A stretch of 64,000 nt of DNA from Anaerotignum neopropionicum (GCF_001571775.1 NZ_LRVM01000001.1:670542-734541); one strand, 5' to 3'; positions 42,647 to 52,858 are shown, counted from the first letter of the stretch. Numbers and translations are program-made. Notes: generated from the sequence alone by a model not told the origin.

Positions 42647-43411
42647 ATGGATTATGTGGAAAATTTTGTGTTTTTCTCGTTTGTTTTAATGAGAATGTCA
42701 GGGTTTATTTTTTTAAATCCCATATTTGGCAGGAGCAATCTTCCTGTTTTAATAAAATCTGGATTGGTTCTTGCTTTGTCGATGATTGTATTTACTTCTT
42801 TACCGTCACAGCAAATGCAGCTGTCTGGAATGTTTGAATATGGAGTTCTTTTGTTGAAAGAGTTCGCCGCAGGCGCTGCCATTGGCTTTGTAATGAGCCT
42901 ATTCTTATTTGTAATTATTTTTGCCGGTGAAGTAATTGATATGCAGCTGGGGTTATCTATGTCAAAGGTATTTGATGCCCAGAGCAATGCTTCCATTGCG
43001 TTAAGTGCTACTTATTATAATATTTTATTTATGCTTTTATTTTTCTCCACCAATGCACATTTAGCAATTATTCATATTTTATTAAATTCCAGTAATATTA
43101 TTCCCTTTGGACAGGTTGTTTTGGGGCAGAATGTGGCACAGGCTGTTATGGATACCTTTATTCTGTGCAATGAATTGGCGTTAAAGATGGCGTTCCCCAT
43201 TATTGCAATTGAATTTCTTTGTACCATAGGTATGGGGATACTTATGAAAGCAATACCGCAGATTAATGTCTTTGTAATCAATTTTCAGCTTAAAATTTTT
43301 ATAGGGCTATTGGTAATTTTTTTGATTTTTTCGCCAATGTCGGATTTCTTAAATCAACTGGTGATAACGATGGTTGATGGCGTAAGAAATGTTTTCGGAC
43401 AAATGGCCTAG
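42647..43411 (+). CDS. fliR: Flagellar export gate protein FliR
   Basis: A 254-residue protein with six predicted helices. VLMRMSGFIFLNPIFGRSNL, FAAGAAIGFVMSLFLF and GLSMSKVFDAQSN are typical. ATG 42647 is chosen with GGAGG 10 bases upstream; an in-frame extension from 42575 is polar and unlike FliR. It is followed by flhB after 106 bases. Confidence 0.93.
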   Translation: MDYVENFVFFSFVLMRMSGFIFLNPIFGRSNLPVLIKSGLVLALSMIVFTSLPSQQMQLSGMFEYGVLLLKEFAAGAAIGFVMSLFLFVIIFAGEVIDMQLGLSMSKVFDAQSNASIALSATYYNILFMLLFFSTNAHLAIIHILLNSSNIIPFGQVVLGQNVAQAVMDTFILCNELALKMAFPIIAIEFLCTIGMGILMKAIPQINVFVINFQLKIFIGLLVIFLIFSPMSDFLNQLVITMVDGVRNVFGQMA

Positions 43412-43517
43412 TGAAAAATGCCCCCTATATTAATCGATGTTTTTCTATGAAAAATCATAGTGTTGCAGCAAACTTTATATTTAAAAAGCAAGGAGTCGTG
43501 AAAAAGGGGGGAGAACA

Positions 43518-44582
43518 TTGGCAACGGATTCAAAAACCGAAAAGGCCACGCCCAAGCGAAGGCAAGACGAACGAAAGAAAGGTAATGTTTTAATTAGTAA
43601 GGACGTGATCGCTGTTGCAAGCCTCATTGGGTCGTTCTTTACGCTAAAATTAATTTTCCCTCAGATGGTAGAAAAAATTTACATATATTTTTATAAGACC
43701 TTTGAATATGCCCAAACGCAAACGGAAATAACCAATGGTTTTGTTACGCAAATTTCATGGGAAATTGCCCTTGCCTTTGTGCAAATTGCAGCCCCTGTTA
43801 TATGCATACCAGCATTTTTTTCTATCCTTGCAACGGTTGCCCAAACCAAGCCCATATTTGTTACAGATAGTTTAAAACCGAAATTTAACAGAATTAATCC
43901 TCTGGAGGGGATGAAAAAACTGTTTTCTATAAGAAGTTTGTTTGATGTTATCAAAGGCATCATAAAAATTACAATACTGATTGTAATTTTATATTCTTTT
44001 ATTTCCAAAAGCATTCTGACGGTTTCTAGAACAATTCAAATGGATGTTATGCCATCTAGCGCAATGATTTTGGATTTGACAATGTCCCTAGCTTTTAAGA
44101 TATGTTTGGCATTTATAGTGATTTCTGCTTTTGATTACTTTTTTCAGTGGTGGGAATATGAACGTCAAATTAAGATGTCCAAGCATGAATTGAAGGAAGA
44201 ATATAAGCAAATGGAAGGGGACCCTCAGATAAAAAGCAAGATTAAAGAGCTGCAGCGTAAAATGGCAATGTCCCGCATGATGCAGGATGTTCCCAAGGCT
44301 GATGTTGTAATTAAAAACCCTACCCATTATGCCGTGGCTCTAAAATATGATTTGGAAAAAGAGGGAGCGCCAATTCTTTTGGCAAAGGGGCAGGATGCAG
44401 TTGCCCTTCGTATTATAAAAACTGCCGAGGAGAACGATGTTTTTGTTCTTGAAAATAAACCGTTAGCTAGGGCAATTTATGCAACAACTGATATTCATCA
44501 GGAAATACCCGACGATTTCTATGGAACGGTTGCGGAGATATTGGTACATGTTTATAAGTTGAAAAACAAAAAGCTAATCTAA
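43518..44582 (+). CDS. flhB: Flagellar export switch protein FlhB
   Basis: A 354-residue protein. The N-terminus TEKATPKRRQDERKKGNVL is the FlhB signature, followed by four membrane helices (about 30-210). The cytoplasmic domain has the autocleavage site NPTH (about 266-269) in VVIKNPTHYAVALKYD. It cleaves itself and, with FliK, switches substrate class. TTG 43518 is the start, with GGGGGAG upstream. Confidence 0.95.
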   Translation: MATDSKTEKATPKRRQDERKKGNVLISKDVIAVASLIGSFFTLKLIFPQMVEKIYIYFYKTFEYAQTQTEITNGFVTQISWEIALAFVQIAAPVICIPAFFSILATVAQTKPIFVTDSLKPKFNRINPLEGMKKLFSIRSLFDVIKGIIKITILIVILYSFISKSILTVSRTIQMDVMPSSAMILDLTMSLAFKICLAFIVISAFDYFFQWWEYERQIKMSKHELKEEYKQMEGDPQIKSKIKELQRKMAMSRMMQDVPKADVVIKNPTHYAVALKYDLEKEGAPILLAKGQDAVALRIIKTAEENDVFVLENKPLARAIYATTDIHQEIPDDFYGTVAEILVHVYKLKNKKLI

Positions 44583-44599
44583 CTGAAATGGTGTGAGAT

Positions 44600-46657
44600 A
44601 TGAAAAAGTTATTACAAAATGCAGTTTCATTATTTGTAATAGTAATTGTATTACTGTTATTTATTCCCCTGAATCCCTTTATGCTGGATATATTATTTAT
44701 TATTAATATTTCAGTTTCTTTGATTATTTTGCTGATTACCATGAACATTCGGGAGTCGTTGGAATTTTCTATCTTTCCATCACTGCTTTTGATCACTACG
44801 CTTTTTCGTCTTGGCTTGAATGTATCCTCAACCAGATTGATTTTGACAGAAAAGGGTTCTGCTGGCCAGGTTATTGCTGCATTTGGCAGCTTGGTTTTGC
44901 GGGGAAACGTGGTTGTAGGTACCATTATATTCATTATTATCGTACTTGTTCAGTTTATCGTAATCTCCAAGGGTGCGGAGCGTGTGGCTGAGGTTGCGGC
45001 AAGATTTACCTTGGATGCAATGCCCGGAAAGCAGATGGCAATCGATGCCGACTTAAACTCAGGGCTTATTACAGAAGAAGAAGCAAAAACGAGAAGATAT
45101 AAAATCCAAAAGGAAGCGGATTTTTATGGGGCGATGGATGGTGCTACAAAAATTGTAAAAGGCGATGCCATTATGTCCATTATTATTACGGTAATTAACT
45201 TTGGGGCAGGTGTTATCATTGGCTTGGTGCAATCTGGCATGAGCTTTTCCGATGTTTTACAGGTTTATTCTATTGCCACCATTGGTGATGGTTTGGTTTC
45301 CCAGATTCCCGCCCTTTTGATTTCAACGGCCACGGGCATGATTGTTACCAGAGCCGTATCCGACGGAAGCTTAAATACTGATGTGGCTACCCAGTTCTTA
45401 GCACAGCCCCAGGCATTGATGATTGGCGGAGCAATTTTAGCCTTGTTGGCAGTAGTTCCTGGGACACCTACCTTTCCGTTGATATTAATTTCGGCAATGT
45501 TCCTTTCGTTAGGCATTTATGTGCAACGGAATATGAAAATGGCAATTGCCCATGAAGCCGTGGGGCAGGATGCTCAGTATGTACAGGAAATGCCCAATGA
45601 AGAGGATTATTATAAAGATGTGAATAATATTTATCCCTTGTTAAATGTTGAGCCGGTGGAAATGGAATTTGGCTATAGCCTCATTCCCCTGGTTGATGAT
45701 GCAGGCGGCGGGAAATTGATCAATAGAATCGTTATTTTTAGGCGGCAGTATGCCCAGGATATGGGGTTTGTTATTCCTTCCATTCGCCTGCGGGACAGTG
45801 CATCCCTCAATCCTAATCAATACAGTATAAAGGTAAAGGGCGAGGTTATTGCATCGGGAGAAATTTTGGTGGATTATTACCTAGCGATTGAGCCGTCGGA
45901 GCTGGCGGGGGATGTGGATGGGATTGAAACCATTGAACCGGCCTATGGAATACCAAGTAAATGGATATTGCCCGAAAACAAGGAATTGGCTGAAATCTAT
46001 GGATATACGGTTATTGACCCTCTTTCTGTTATGGTAACCCATTTGTCTGAGGTGGTTTCTCAGCACTCGTATGAGCTTCTTTCCAGAGCGGAGGTATTGC
46101 AGCTTATAGAAAATGTGAAGGGCAATATTCCGGAGCTGATTGAGGAGGCTTTTCCCAATATCATTTCCTACAGCAGCTTTCAAAAGCTTTTGTCCAACCT
46201 CTTAAAAGAGGGTGTGCCAATAAAGGATTTGGTTACCATTATAGAAACAATTTTGGATTCTGCTTCCGTTACCAAGGATTTGGATATTATTACCGAAAAC
46301 ATTCGGGTTGCTTTAAAGCGTACCATTACCAGAAAATTCTGCGAAGGCGGCCAAATGAAGGTGATTACCTTGGATGCTGAGCTGGAGAAGGTCATTGTAT
46401 CAAGTATGGCGAAAAGTGAGCATGGGGTATATCTGTCTCTAAGTCCCGATGTTTTGCAAAAGGTCTTGCTGCAGGTTGCGGAGAACGTAAAAAAATTCAA
46501 CGATATTTCTCTTAAGCCGGTAATTTTGACAAGCCATGTGGTAAGAGTGTATTTCTATCGTTTAATTGAGCAGTTTTATCCCAATGTTAGTGTAATTTCG
46601 TTTAATGAGATAGCAAATAATGTTCAAATTCAATCTATTGGAAATATTGTGTTATAG
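44600..46657 (+). CDS. flhA: Flagellar export gate protein FlhA
   Basis: A 685-residue protein. Eight predicted helices cover about 1-310, with [20 protein letters not shown] and the conserved FHIPEP-like cytoplasmic region [20 protein letters not shown]. The large C-terminal domain (about 330-685) forms the nonameric docking ring; [20 protein letters not shown] and [16 protein letters not shown] are visible. It starts 17 bases after flhB. flhF and flhG normally follow but fliA comes next. Confidence 0.95.
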   Translation: MKKLLQNAVSLFVIVIVLLLFIPLNPFMLDILFIINISVSLIILLITMNIRESLEFSIFPSLLLITTLFRLGLNVSSTRLILTEKGSAGQVIAAFGSLVLRGNVVVGTIIFIIIVLVQFIVISKGAERVAEVAARFTLDAMPGKQMAIDADLNSGLITEEEAKTRRYKIQKEADFYGAMDGATKIVKGDAIMSIIITVINFGAGVIIGLVQSGMSFSDVLQVYSIATIGDGLVSQIPALLISTATGMIVTRAVSDGSLNTDVATQFLAQPQALMIGGAILALLAVVPGTPTFPLILISAMFLSLGIYVQRNMKMAIAHEAVGQDAQYVQEMPNEEDYYKDVNNIYPLLNVEPVEMEFGYSLIPLVDDAGGGKLINRIVIFRRQYAQDMGFVIPSIRLRDSASLNPNQYSIKVKGEVIASGEILVDYYLAIEPSELAGDVDGIETIEPAYGIPSKWILPENKELAEIYGYTVIDPLSVMVTHLSEVVSQHSYELLSRAEVLQLIENVKGNIPELIEEAFPNIISYSSFQKLLSNLLKEGVPIKDLVTIIETILDSASVTKDLDIITENIRVALKRTITRKFCEGGQMKVITLDAELEKVIVSSMAKSEHGVYLSLSPDVLQKVLLQVAENVKKFNDISLKPVILTSHVVRVYFYRLIEQFYPNVSVISFNEIANNVQIQSIGNIVL

Positions 46658-46674
46658 CATAGGAGCGAATAATC

Positions 46675-47436
46675 TTGAAGAAGAAACGCAATGAAATGAC
46701 AAATGAAGAACTATTTGCTGAATATAAAGCAACCGGCGATTTGGATATTAAAAACGAATTGGTTTTAAGGTATGTTTATATTGTAAGAAATGTTGCGTTC
46801 CAAATGCGCGGCGTTTATTGCGACTTTGCGCAGATAGATGATATAATAAATGAAGGTGTTCTTGCCTTAATGAGCTCCATTGATAAATACGATATGGACA
46901 TGAATGTGAAGTTTGAGAGCTTTATTTCCAAGCGTATTCGTGGCATTGTAATTGATATTGCAAGAAAAAACGATTGGGTACCAAGAAGTGTCAGAAAGGC
47001 TGCTAAGGATATTGATAAAGCCATTGGGGCACTGTATACCCAGTTGGACAGACTCCCAACGGACGAGGAAATTGCAGCTTATCTAGATGTTTCCGTTGAG
47101 AAATATTACGAAAATTTGCGCAAAACCAATCTTATGAATGTGCTTTCCTTTGAAATGCTCCTTGAGGAAACGGGAGGTGGCGGCTATAACAACCAAGTGG
47201 TAAATACCAATTTGGAAACTATGCCGGAGCACCACCTGGATAGTATGGAGTTGGAGCAGGAAATAAAACGGGGGTTGGAAAGCCTTAGGGAAAAGGAAAA
47301 GCTTGTTATTTCTCTTCACTATGTTCAGGATTTAAATATGAAAGAGATTGCTGCTGTTTTAGGTGTAAGTGAGCCTAGAATTTCGCAAATACATTCCAAT
47401 GCACTAAAAAAGCTTAGACTGTTTTTGAAGGAATAA
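46675..47436 (+). CDS. fliA: Flagellar sigma factor FliA/SigD
   Basis: A 253-residue sigma-28 factor. Region 2 has NELVLRYVYIVRNVAFQM and DIINEGVLALMSSIDKYDM; region 3 has DWVPRSVRKAAKDIDKA; region 4 has LREKEKLVISLHYVQDLNM, EIAAVLGVSEPRISQIHSNA and LKKLR. It directs late flagellar genes. TTG 46675 with AGGAG upstream is the start. It ends 23 bases before a rod gene. flgM is not in the window. Confidence 0.93.
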   Translation: MKKKRNEMTNEELFAEYKATGDLDIKNELVLRYVYIVRNVAFQMRGVYCDFAQIDDIINEGVLALMSSIDKYDMDMNVKFESFISKRIRGIVIDIARKNDWVPRSVRKAAKDIDKAIGALYTQLDRLPTDEEIAAYLDVSVEKYYENLRKTNLMNVLSFEMLLEETGGGGYNNQVVNTNLETMPEHHLDSMELEQEIKRGLESLREKEKLVISLHYVQDLNMKEIAAVLGVSEPRISQIHSNALKKLRLFLKE

Positions 47437-47459
47437 TTGTTGTTTTTGGGAGGGATAAA

Positions 47460-48206
47460 ATGTATAAGGGGTTTTATAATTTATCATCAAGTATGCTTAC
47501 ACAAAATAAAAATCTAAATGTCATTAGTAATAACCTGGCCAATGTTTCTACCAGTGGTTATAAGTCGGACCGCATGGTTTCGGGCACCTTTAAAGACCAA
47601 GTGGTATCCAGAACGGGCAACAATATTTTAGGGGCAGTGGGCGAACCCTTGGGCAATTCTTCTATGATTACGGTGCCCTACGAAACAGTAACTGATTTTA
47701 CTGACGGTGGCTGGGAGCAAACAGGCAGCATATTGGATTTTGCAATCAATGGAAGAGGTTTTTTTGAAGTCGATAGGCAGGGCGAAAAAGTGTATACCCG
47801 AAATGGCTCCTTGAGCCTGGATGAGGAAGGCTATGTAGTGCTGCAGGGGATCGGTCGAGTGAACGGCGATGCCGGCCCCATCAAAATAACCACGGACGAC
47901 TTTAATGTGTCCCCTGATGGCAGAATTTACGATACTTCTGGAGACTTAATTGCAAAGCTGAAGCTTGTGGATTTTAATAATTATGATGATCTAACTAAGG
48001 TTGCCGAAGGCGTTTTTACCGGGGGCGAGGCACAAGCAACAGATGCCACAGTAATGTGGAAACATGTGGAAGCCTCCAATGTGAATCCTGTGCAGGAAAT
48101 GACGGATATGCTGGTAACCCAGAGAACACTGCAAAGTGCTGCTCAGGTATTAAAAATGTATGATGCTATGGCGGCGAAGGCAGCAGATATCGGCAGGGTA
48201 CAATAA
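47460..48206 (+). CDS. Flagellar rod protein, FlgF/FlgG type (first)
   Basis: A 248-residue basal-body rod protein. The N-terminal coil MYKGFYNLSSSMLTQNKNLN followed by VISNNLANVSTSGYKSDR, and the C-terminal VEASNVNPVQEMTDMLVTQR then TLQSAAQVLKMYDAM, are standard. It is probably a distal or proximal rod subunit, equivalent to Bacillus FlhO/FlhP. FlgF or FlgG cannot be told apart here. It follows fliA in the same operon. Confidence 0.85.
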   Translation: MYKGFYNLSSSMLTQNKNLNVISNNLANVSTSGYKSDRMVSGTFKDQVVSRTGNNILGAVGEPLGNSSMITVPYETVTDFTDGGWEQTGSILDFAINGRGFFEVDRQGEKVYTRNGSLSLDEEGYVVLQGIGRVNGDAGPIKITTDDFNVSPDGRIYDTSGDLIAKLKLVDFNNYDDLTKVAEGVFTGGEAQATDATVMWKHVEASNVNPVQEMTDMLVTQRTLQSAAQVLKMYDAMAAKAADIGRVQ

Positions 48207-48330
48207 GTGAAATTTGAAGTCAGGGCAAGGGGTTTGTTAAATAGATAAAAAAAGTGGAACTGTTGGCTGCTATTGGTAGAGTTTTAAAATAATTTTACCC
48301 ATTGTTTTACTTGTAAAGGAGAAATGCCTT

Positions 48331-49098
48331 ATGGAAATGTCATTTTATAATGGAAGGGTTGGTGCAGCTGCCCAGCAAACAAAGCTGGACGTAGTTGCAA
48401 ATAACATTGCAAATGTGAATACGGCAGGCTACAAGTCAAAAAGCTTAGTTTTCTCCGATTTGCTTTATAATAATATGGCGGGAATTGATGGCAAGGATTC
48501 AAATGTAAAGTCCGGCAGCGGTGTGAAGCCGGAGAAAACCAATATTTCATTTGAAAAAGGAAGTGTGAACTTATCTGGATCTCAATTGGATTTTTCCATT
48601 GAGGGGCGAGGTTTTTTCGTATTGCAAAATCCCCAGACAAAGGAATATTACTACACAACAAGTGGAAGCTTTGTTTTATCCGAAAAGGAGGACGGGTTTT
48701 ATTTGGCCTCAAAGGACGGGAATTTTGTCATTGGAGCTAGCGGAGATCCAATTATTATTAATGCTGGTGATACGACAGATGGGATTTATGATAAGGATGG
48801 AAATCTTTTGGAGGGTACAGCGATTGCGCTGAAGGATGCCGTGCCTATTGTTGTGGATTTTCCTAAAACAGAAGGGCTTTTAAGTATTGGCGACAGTAAC
48901 TTTATTGCTACGGAAAAAAATGGAGCACCCTTTGTTGTTGATGCCAATGTTACAAGGGGAAGTTTTGAAGGCTCAAACGTAGATATTGCAAACGAATTTG
49001 CAAAGGCAATTGAAGCACAAAGAGCTTATCAGTACTCCATTAGAATGGTTCAAACGACGGATGAAATTCAGAACTTAATTAACAATTTAAGACAATAG
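48331..49098 (+). CDS. Flagellar rod protein, FlgF/FlgG type (second)
   Basis: A 255-residue rod protein: QTKLDVVANNIANVNTAGYK near the N-terminus, SIEGRGFFVLQNPQTKEYYY in the middle, and VDIANEFAKAIEAQRAYQYS then IRMVQTTDEIQNLI at the end. It pairs with the preceding gene as the two FlgF/G-type subunits. AAAGGAGA lies upstream of the ATG. The 124-base gap before it has no ORF. Confidence 0.85.
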   Translation: MEMSFYNGRVGAAAQQTKLDVVANNIANVNTAGYKSKSLVFSDLLYNNMAGIDGKDSNVKSGSGVKPEKTNISFEKGSVNLSGSQLDFSIEGRGFFVLQNPQTKEYYYTTSGSFVLSEKEDGFYLASKDGNFVIGASGDPIIINAGDTTDGIYDKDGNLLEGTAIALKDAVPIVVDFPKTEGLLSIGDSNFIATEKNGAPFVVDANVTRGSFEGSNVDIANEFAKAIEAQRAYQYSIRMVQTTDEIQNLINNLRQ

Positions 49099-49126
49099 AA
49101 AATTAAATTAGATGGTTGGTGAAACG

Positions 49127-49660
49127 ATGAAAATCAATAGTTATCAGGAAATGAACGGCTTTGCCATAGATATGTTTCGAGAAATAGGGAGCATAGGCAC
49201 TGGTAATGCAGCAACTGCACTTTCGCAAACATTGTCCGCAAAAATATCCATGTCATTACCGGAGGTAAAGATAATGGGATATAATCAGGTGATTGATTTT
49301 TTAGGCGGGCCTGAAAAAATTGTTGCTGCGGTATTGGTGCATATGACAGGTGAGTTTAGTGGAATCATGCTTTACTTGTTGGATTTTAATTTTGTAAATA
49401 TTGTTTTTGAACGGCTTTCCCTTGGTAAAATCGAGCATTTTGAGGAAATTGATGAAATGAGGGCTTCAGCAATTGCGGAGATAAGTAATATTATTATTTC
49501 TTCTTATGCAAACGCAGTAGCTCAGCTAAGCAGTATTTCAATCAATCTTTCTGTTCCTGCAATGGCAATCAATATGCTGGGTGGAATTATGTCTGTACCT
49601 ATGATAGAATATGGATATACCACCGACAAAATTATGATTGTTGACGGAAAATTTATCTAA
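49127..49660 (+). CDS. cheC: CheY-P phosphatase CheC
   Basis: A 177-residue CheC. Two active-site sets are visible: REIGSIGTGNAATALSQTLS with a later Pro, and AEISNIIISSYANAVAQLSS. Both Glu and Asn pairs are kept. Together with CheD it tunes adaptation. ATG 49127 is preferred; an ATG 15 bases earlier has no ribosome site either, so the start is not certain. Confidence 0.93.
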   Translation: MKINSYQEMNGFAIDMFREIGSIGTGNAATALSQTLSAKISMSLPEVKIMGYNQVIDFLGGPEKIVAAVLVHMTGEFSGIMLYLLDFNFVNIVFERLSLGKIEHFEEIDEMRASAIAEISNIIISSYANAVAQLSSISINLSVPAMAINMLGGIMSVPMIEYGYTTDKIMIVDGKFI

Positions 49661-49745
49661 AATGGCGAAGATATGACGAGCAATTTAATTATGCTGCCGG
49701 ATATTAAGTCGTTGAATTTTTTATTGAATAAGCTGGGTGTTATGA

Positions 49746-50231
49746 ATGGGTAAAGAGATTACAGTAGGGATTGCCGATATGAAGTTTACCAGGATGGAAG
49801 GGCGCTTAATAACTTATGCTCTTGGTTCGTGCGTTGGGGTTTGTTTATATGATCCTATTGCAAAGGTTGGGGCCATGGTGCATGTTATGCTGCCCCAAAA
49901 ATTAGAAAACAGTGTGGATTCCAACGTATTTAAGTTTGCGGATACGGGAATTCGGGCTACAATTAGAAAAATGGAAGTTTTTGGAGCAGTAAAAAGACGA
50001 CTTATTGCAAAAATTGCCGGTGGAGCGAAAATGTTTGATATTCCGGGGGGTGGTTCCTTGGGAAACATTGGACAGCGTAATATAGAAAGTGTTCGCCAAA
50101 CTTTAAAGGCAGAGGGAATTCCCATTGTTGCTGAGGACGTAGGCTCTAATTACGCAAGAACTTTGGTTTTTGATTGCACCAACGGGCAAGGAAATATCCG
50201 CTCGTTTGGCAGGAAGGAAGTTATTTTTTAA
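49746..50231 (+). CDS. cheD: Chemoreceptor glutamine deamidase CheD
   Basis: A 161-residue CheD. ITYALGSCVGVCLYDP holds Thr23 and catalytic Cys29; GAMVHVMLP holds His46; KIAGGAKMF is the substrate-binding part. It deamidates receptor glutamines and binds CheC. Its ATG lies inside the stop region of a 26-codon ORF (49673-49753), which might couple its translation to cheC. A 201-base gap then precedes cheV. Confidence 0.93.
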   Translation: MGKEITVGIADMKFTRMEGRLITYALGSCVGVCLYDPIAKVGAMVHVMLPQKLENSVDSNVFKFADTGIRATIRKMEVFGAVKRRLIAKIAGGAKMFDIPGGGSLGNIGQRNIESVRQTLKAEGIPIVAEDVGSNYARTLVFDCTNGQGNIRSFGRKEVIF

Positions 50232-50432
50232 TGCGTTCAAGCAATTTTCGGTTTGCATTTGAAATTTTTTTGTGAATCGTTCTGACTTTGCTTTCTTTTA
50301 GAAGAATTTGTGGTAATATGTAAATAGAGAAAATATTTGCAGAGAATTACAAGTATGTTGTTTTGGTTTTTTTGTTAAATTATAAATGCAAGAAAAAGAA
50401 GAGATGACTACAATAATAATGGAGGAATACAT

Positions 50433-51380
50433 ATGGCCGTAAAAAACAAGAGCGAAATTTTACTTGAAACAGGAACAAATGAGATAGAAATTATGGAATT
50501 TAAAATTAATAATAAGCTCTACGGGATCAATGTTGCCAAGGTGCGTGAAATTATGGTAGCAGAGCCTGTTACAGCTATGCCTTTGGCTCATCCTGTTGTA
50601 GAGGGTGTTTTTAAGCCAAGAGGAACCGTTATTACTGTGGTTAATTTAGCAAAATATTTGTTTGGTGATGAAAAGACAGAGGACGAGAGGGATTTATTTA
50701 TTGTTACCAACTTCAATAAAATGCACATTGCTTTCCGCGTAGATAGTGTGGAAGGAATTGTTAGGTTATCCTGGACAGAGATTCAAAAGCCGGATAAGAC
50801 CGTTAGCGGCGGCGAAGAAGGAGTAGCTACGGGAATTACTGAAATAAATGGGAATTTAGTTGTAATTTTGGACTTTGAGAAAATAGTATCTGAAATTGCG
50901 CCTCGTACAGGGATACAAGCAGAGGATATAATGAAGCTTGGAGAAAGAAATACAACAGAACTACCAATTATTCTGGCGGAAGATTCCATATTATTGTCGA
51001 AAATGATACTGGAATGCTTACATCAAGCAGGGTTTAAAAATATTATAAAATTTGATAATGGGCAAGAAGCGTGGGACTTTTTACAAACAATTAAAGACGA
51101 GCAGGCTTTGGAAGAAAAAGTGGCTTTAGTGATTACAGATATTGAGATGCCCGCTATGGACGGGCACAGATTAACAAAACTAATTAAGAGCAATAAGCTC
51201 CTTAAGCAATTGCCAGTTATTATTTTTTCCTCTCTGATTAATGATGAGTTATACATAAAAGGAAAACAAATTGGTGCGGATGAGCAGATTAGTAAGCCTG
51301 AAATCGGAAACTTGGTTGAGGTGATTGATCATTTGCTTGCAAAAGGAAGCAAAAAAGAGATGCAACAAGTCAATAATTAA
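50433..51380 (+). CDS. cheV: Chemotaxis coupling protein CheV (CheW plus receiver)
   Basis: A 315-residue protein. Residues about 15-165 form a CheW domain: EIMEFKINNKLYGINVAKVR, MPLAHPVVEGVFKPRGTVI and VDSVEGIVRLSWTEI. Residues about 180-305 form a receiver with Asp236 in LVITDIEMPAMDG and KPE in place of KPF. CheV couples receptors to CheA and adds a phospho-dependent adaptation step. No CheA or CheW gene is in the window. Confidence 0.93.
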   Translation: MAVKNKSEILLETGTNEIEIMEFKINNKLYGINVAKVREIMVAEPVTAMPLAHPVVEGVFKPRGTVITVVNLAKYLFGDEKTEDERDLFIVTNFNKMHIAFRVDSVEGIVRLSWTEIQKPDKTVSGGEEGVATGITEINGNLVVILDFEKIVSEIAPRTGIQAEDIMKLGERNTTELPIILAEDSILLSKMILECLHQAGFKNIIKFDNGQEAWDFLQTIKDEQALEEKVALVITDIEMPAMDGHRLTKLIKSNKLLKQLPVIIFSSLINDELYIKGKQIGADEQISKPEIGNLVEVIDHLLAKGSKKEMQQVNN

Positions 51381-51393
51381 TATCAAATGAAGC

Positions 51394-51424
51394 AAAAGAG
51401 TTGTCTTAAGGGGCAACTCTTTTT
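51394..51424. terminator. Bidirectional terminator between cheV and the serine hydrolase
   Basis: AAAAGAGTTGTC pairs with GGCAACTCTTTT with a short loop, with T on one side and A on the other, so it can end both convergent genes. Confidence 0.85.
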
Positions 51425-51432
51425 ATGTAGTA

Positions 51433-52395
51433 TTATTTGATTTGCGGTAGGATGAATTTGTTGATCAGCTCAATTCTAGGTTTGGCACGGGGCTTGAAGC
51501 GGCAAGCAATGGCAATGACCACCTGTTCTTTGGGGTTAACATAGATGGTGCTGCCACTATCACCAAGTGCTGCGAAGGTACCGCTCCCATCAGTATCAAG
51601 GCTCCACCAGAGGTAACCGTAGGGAAGGTCATTCCAGCGGGCGTGTTCCTTCGTGCTTTCTTTCATCCAGCAGGCAGAAACAAGCTGTTTGCCATTCCAA
51701 TTACCTTGGTTTAGACAGAGTTGACCTATTTTTGCCATATCTTTAGGGCTTAGGGTTAAACCCCAGCCGGAGGTTGGTGAGCCTTTCGGATCCACAACCC
51801 AACCGCTTACATTTTTATTTTTAATGAAGGCTATATGCTCCTCTTTGTTGGCAAAGCTTATTGGTGTGGGTACGCTAATGGCAAGTGGGGTAAACAGGTT
51901 CTTTTCGGAGAATTTCAGCATCGACTCTCCGGTGGCATTTTCAAGTACTCCAGTGAGAATTTGTGCCCCAACGGTTGAATACTTGAAATCTCCAATGGTT
52001 CCGTTTCCTCCTAATAAGTCCAAGGCTGCTTTTATCCAATCTTCGCTGCTATATACTTTTGTATAGGGTTCCCACTTGTATTTGTAGGGGGCTGTCATGG
52101 TCAGTAGGTTTTTCAAGGTAATGTTTTGGATGGTATTCTCTCGCCTTTTAATGATATAGCTTGGGAAGAATTCTAATACCTTCTGGTCTACACTCTTGAT
52201 ATATCCCTGATCAATTGCTATTCCAATCAGGATGGAGGTGATGCTCTTGGTTACGGAAAAAATGTGGATTGAATCTGTTTCTTTGTGTCCATCAAAATAA
52301 TTTTCATAGATCAGCTTTCCGCTTTTTTGCACTACAAGCCCAGCGGAATTACTGTATTCCGCCTGAATTTCTCGAAGCAACATTGCGTCATTCAT
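51433..52395 (-). CDS. Serine hydrolase, beta-lactamase/esterase family (class C-like)
   Basis: A 320-residue protein. It has the SxxK motif SVTK (in HIFSVTKSITSILIGIAID) and a Tyr region YSTVGAQ. A typical third motif is seen only loosely (GDSGSTIYVNP). There is no signal peptide, so it would be cytoplasmic. Proteins of this group are usually esterases or D-amino-acid amidases rather than true beta-lactamases. It lies on the opposite strand inside the motility block and shares no obvious role with it. It may be a later insertion. Confidence 0.8.
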   Translation of the reverse strand: MNDAMLLREIQAEYSNSAGLVVQKSGKLIYENYFDGHKETDSIHIFSVTKSITSILIGIAIDQGYIKSVDQKVLEFFPSYIIKRRENTIQNITLKNLLTMTAPYKYKWEPYTKVYSSEDWIKAALDLLGGNGTIGDFKYSTVGAQILTGVLENATGESMLKFSEKNLFTPLAISVPTPISFANKEEHIAFIKNKNVSGWVVDPKGSPTSGWGLTLSPKDMAKIGQLCLNQGNWNGKQLVSACWMKESTKEHARWNDLPYGYLWWSLDTDGSGTFAALGDSGSTIYVNPKEQVVIAIACRFKPRAKPRIELINKFILPQIK

Positions 52396-52423
52396 AATAT
52401 CGATTTCTCCTTTTCTGTTTTAG

Positions 52424-52581
52424 GGAAGTGCTGATTGATTCCGTATGCACAGCTAGTGGGTACATTTTTCGTTTGGACATAGTCCAAAAGCCTCACAATA
52501 GTGTTGCTATTCCTACGTTTTTTTCCTGCCAAACAAAAAAAATCCTCCACCATCTGCCCACCCTCTATTAAATCAGCACTT
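52424..52581. mobile_element. MITE-like inverted-repeat element
   Basis: AAGTGCTGATT (52426-52436) and AATCAGCACTT (52571-52581) are an inverted pair around about 135 bases with no ORF. TTAG occurs just outside both ends (52420 and 52581), a possible target duplication. Inside lies a perfect TTTGGAC-ATA-GTCCAAA hairpin. It sits upstream of the serine hydrolase gene. The rest of this 463-base gap (52585-52800) is AT-rich with no supported gene. Confidence 0.55.
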
Positions 52582-52801
52582 TAGTAGATTACATCGATGT
52601 ATGAATCATTGTATTTTGATTAAAAATTTTTTTCAAGAGTTTTTTTAATTTCTTGCAACGTTATTATATATTCACAATGCTTTTCCACAACAAGATCATA
52701 AACGAAGGTTTTAAGCCATAAATTTATCAGTTTTATGTAAAATAATTATCAAGTTCATGTTTTACATACAGTACATTTAGAGGCAAGAGCTTTTTTTGCA
52801 C

Positions 52802-52828
52802 AAAAAATCCGAGGTACACGCCTCGGAC
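52802..52828 (-). terminator. Intrinsic terminator after the ComFB-domain gene
   Basis: On the minus strand TCCGAGG and CCTCGGA form the stem, followed by six T. Confidence 0.85.
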
Positions 52829-52858
52829 TTTGTTTGCTTATTTATTTTCTACGCTATA

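Noticed and set aside
49673..49753. A 26-codon ORF between cheC and cheD
   Set aside because: Its ribosome site is weak and no similarity is known; it is mentioned only as a possible coupling element.
51433..52395. A secreted beta-lactamase
   Set aside because: There is no signal peptide and the later active-site motifs are poor, so a general serine hydrolase is safer.
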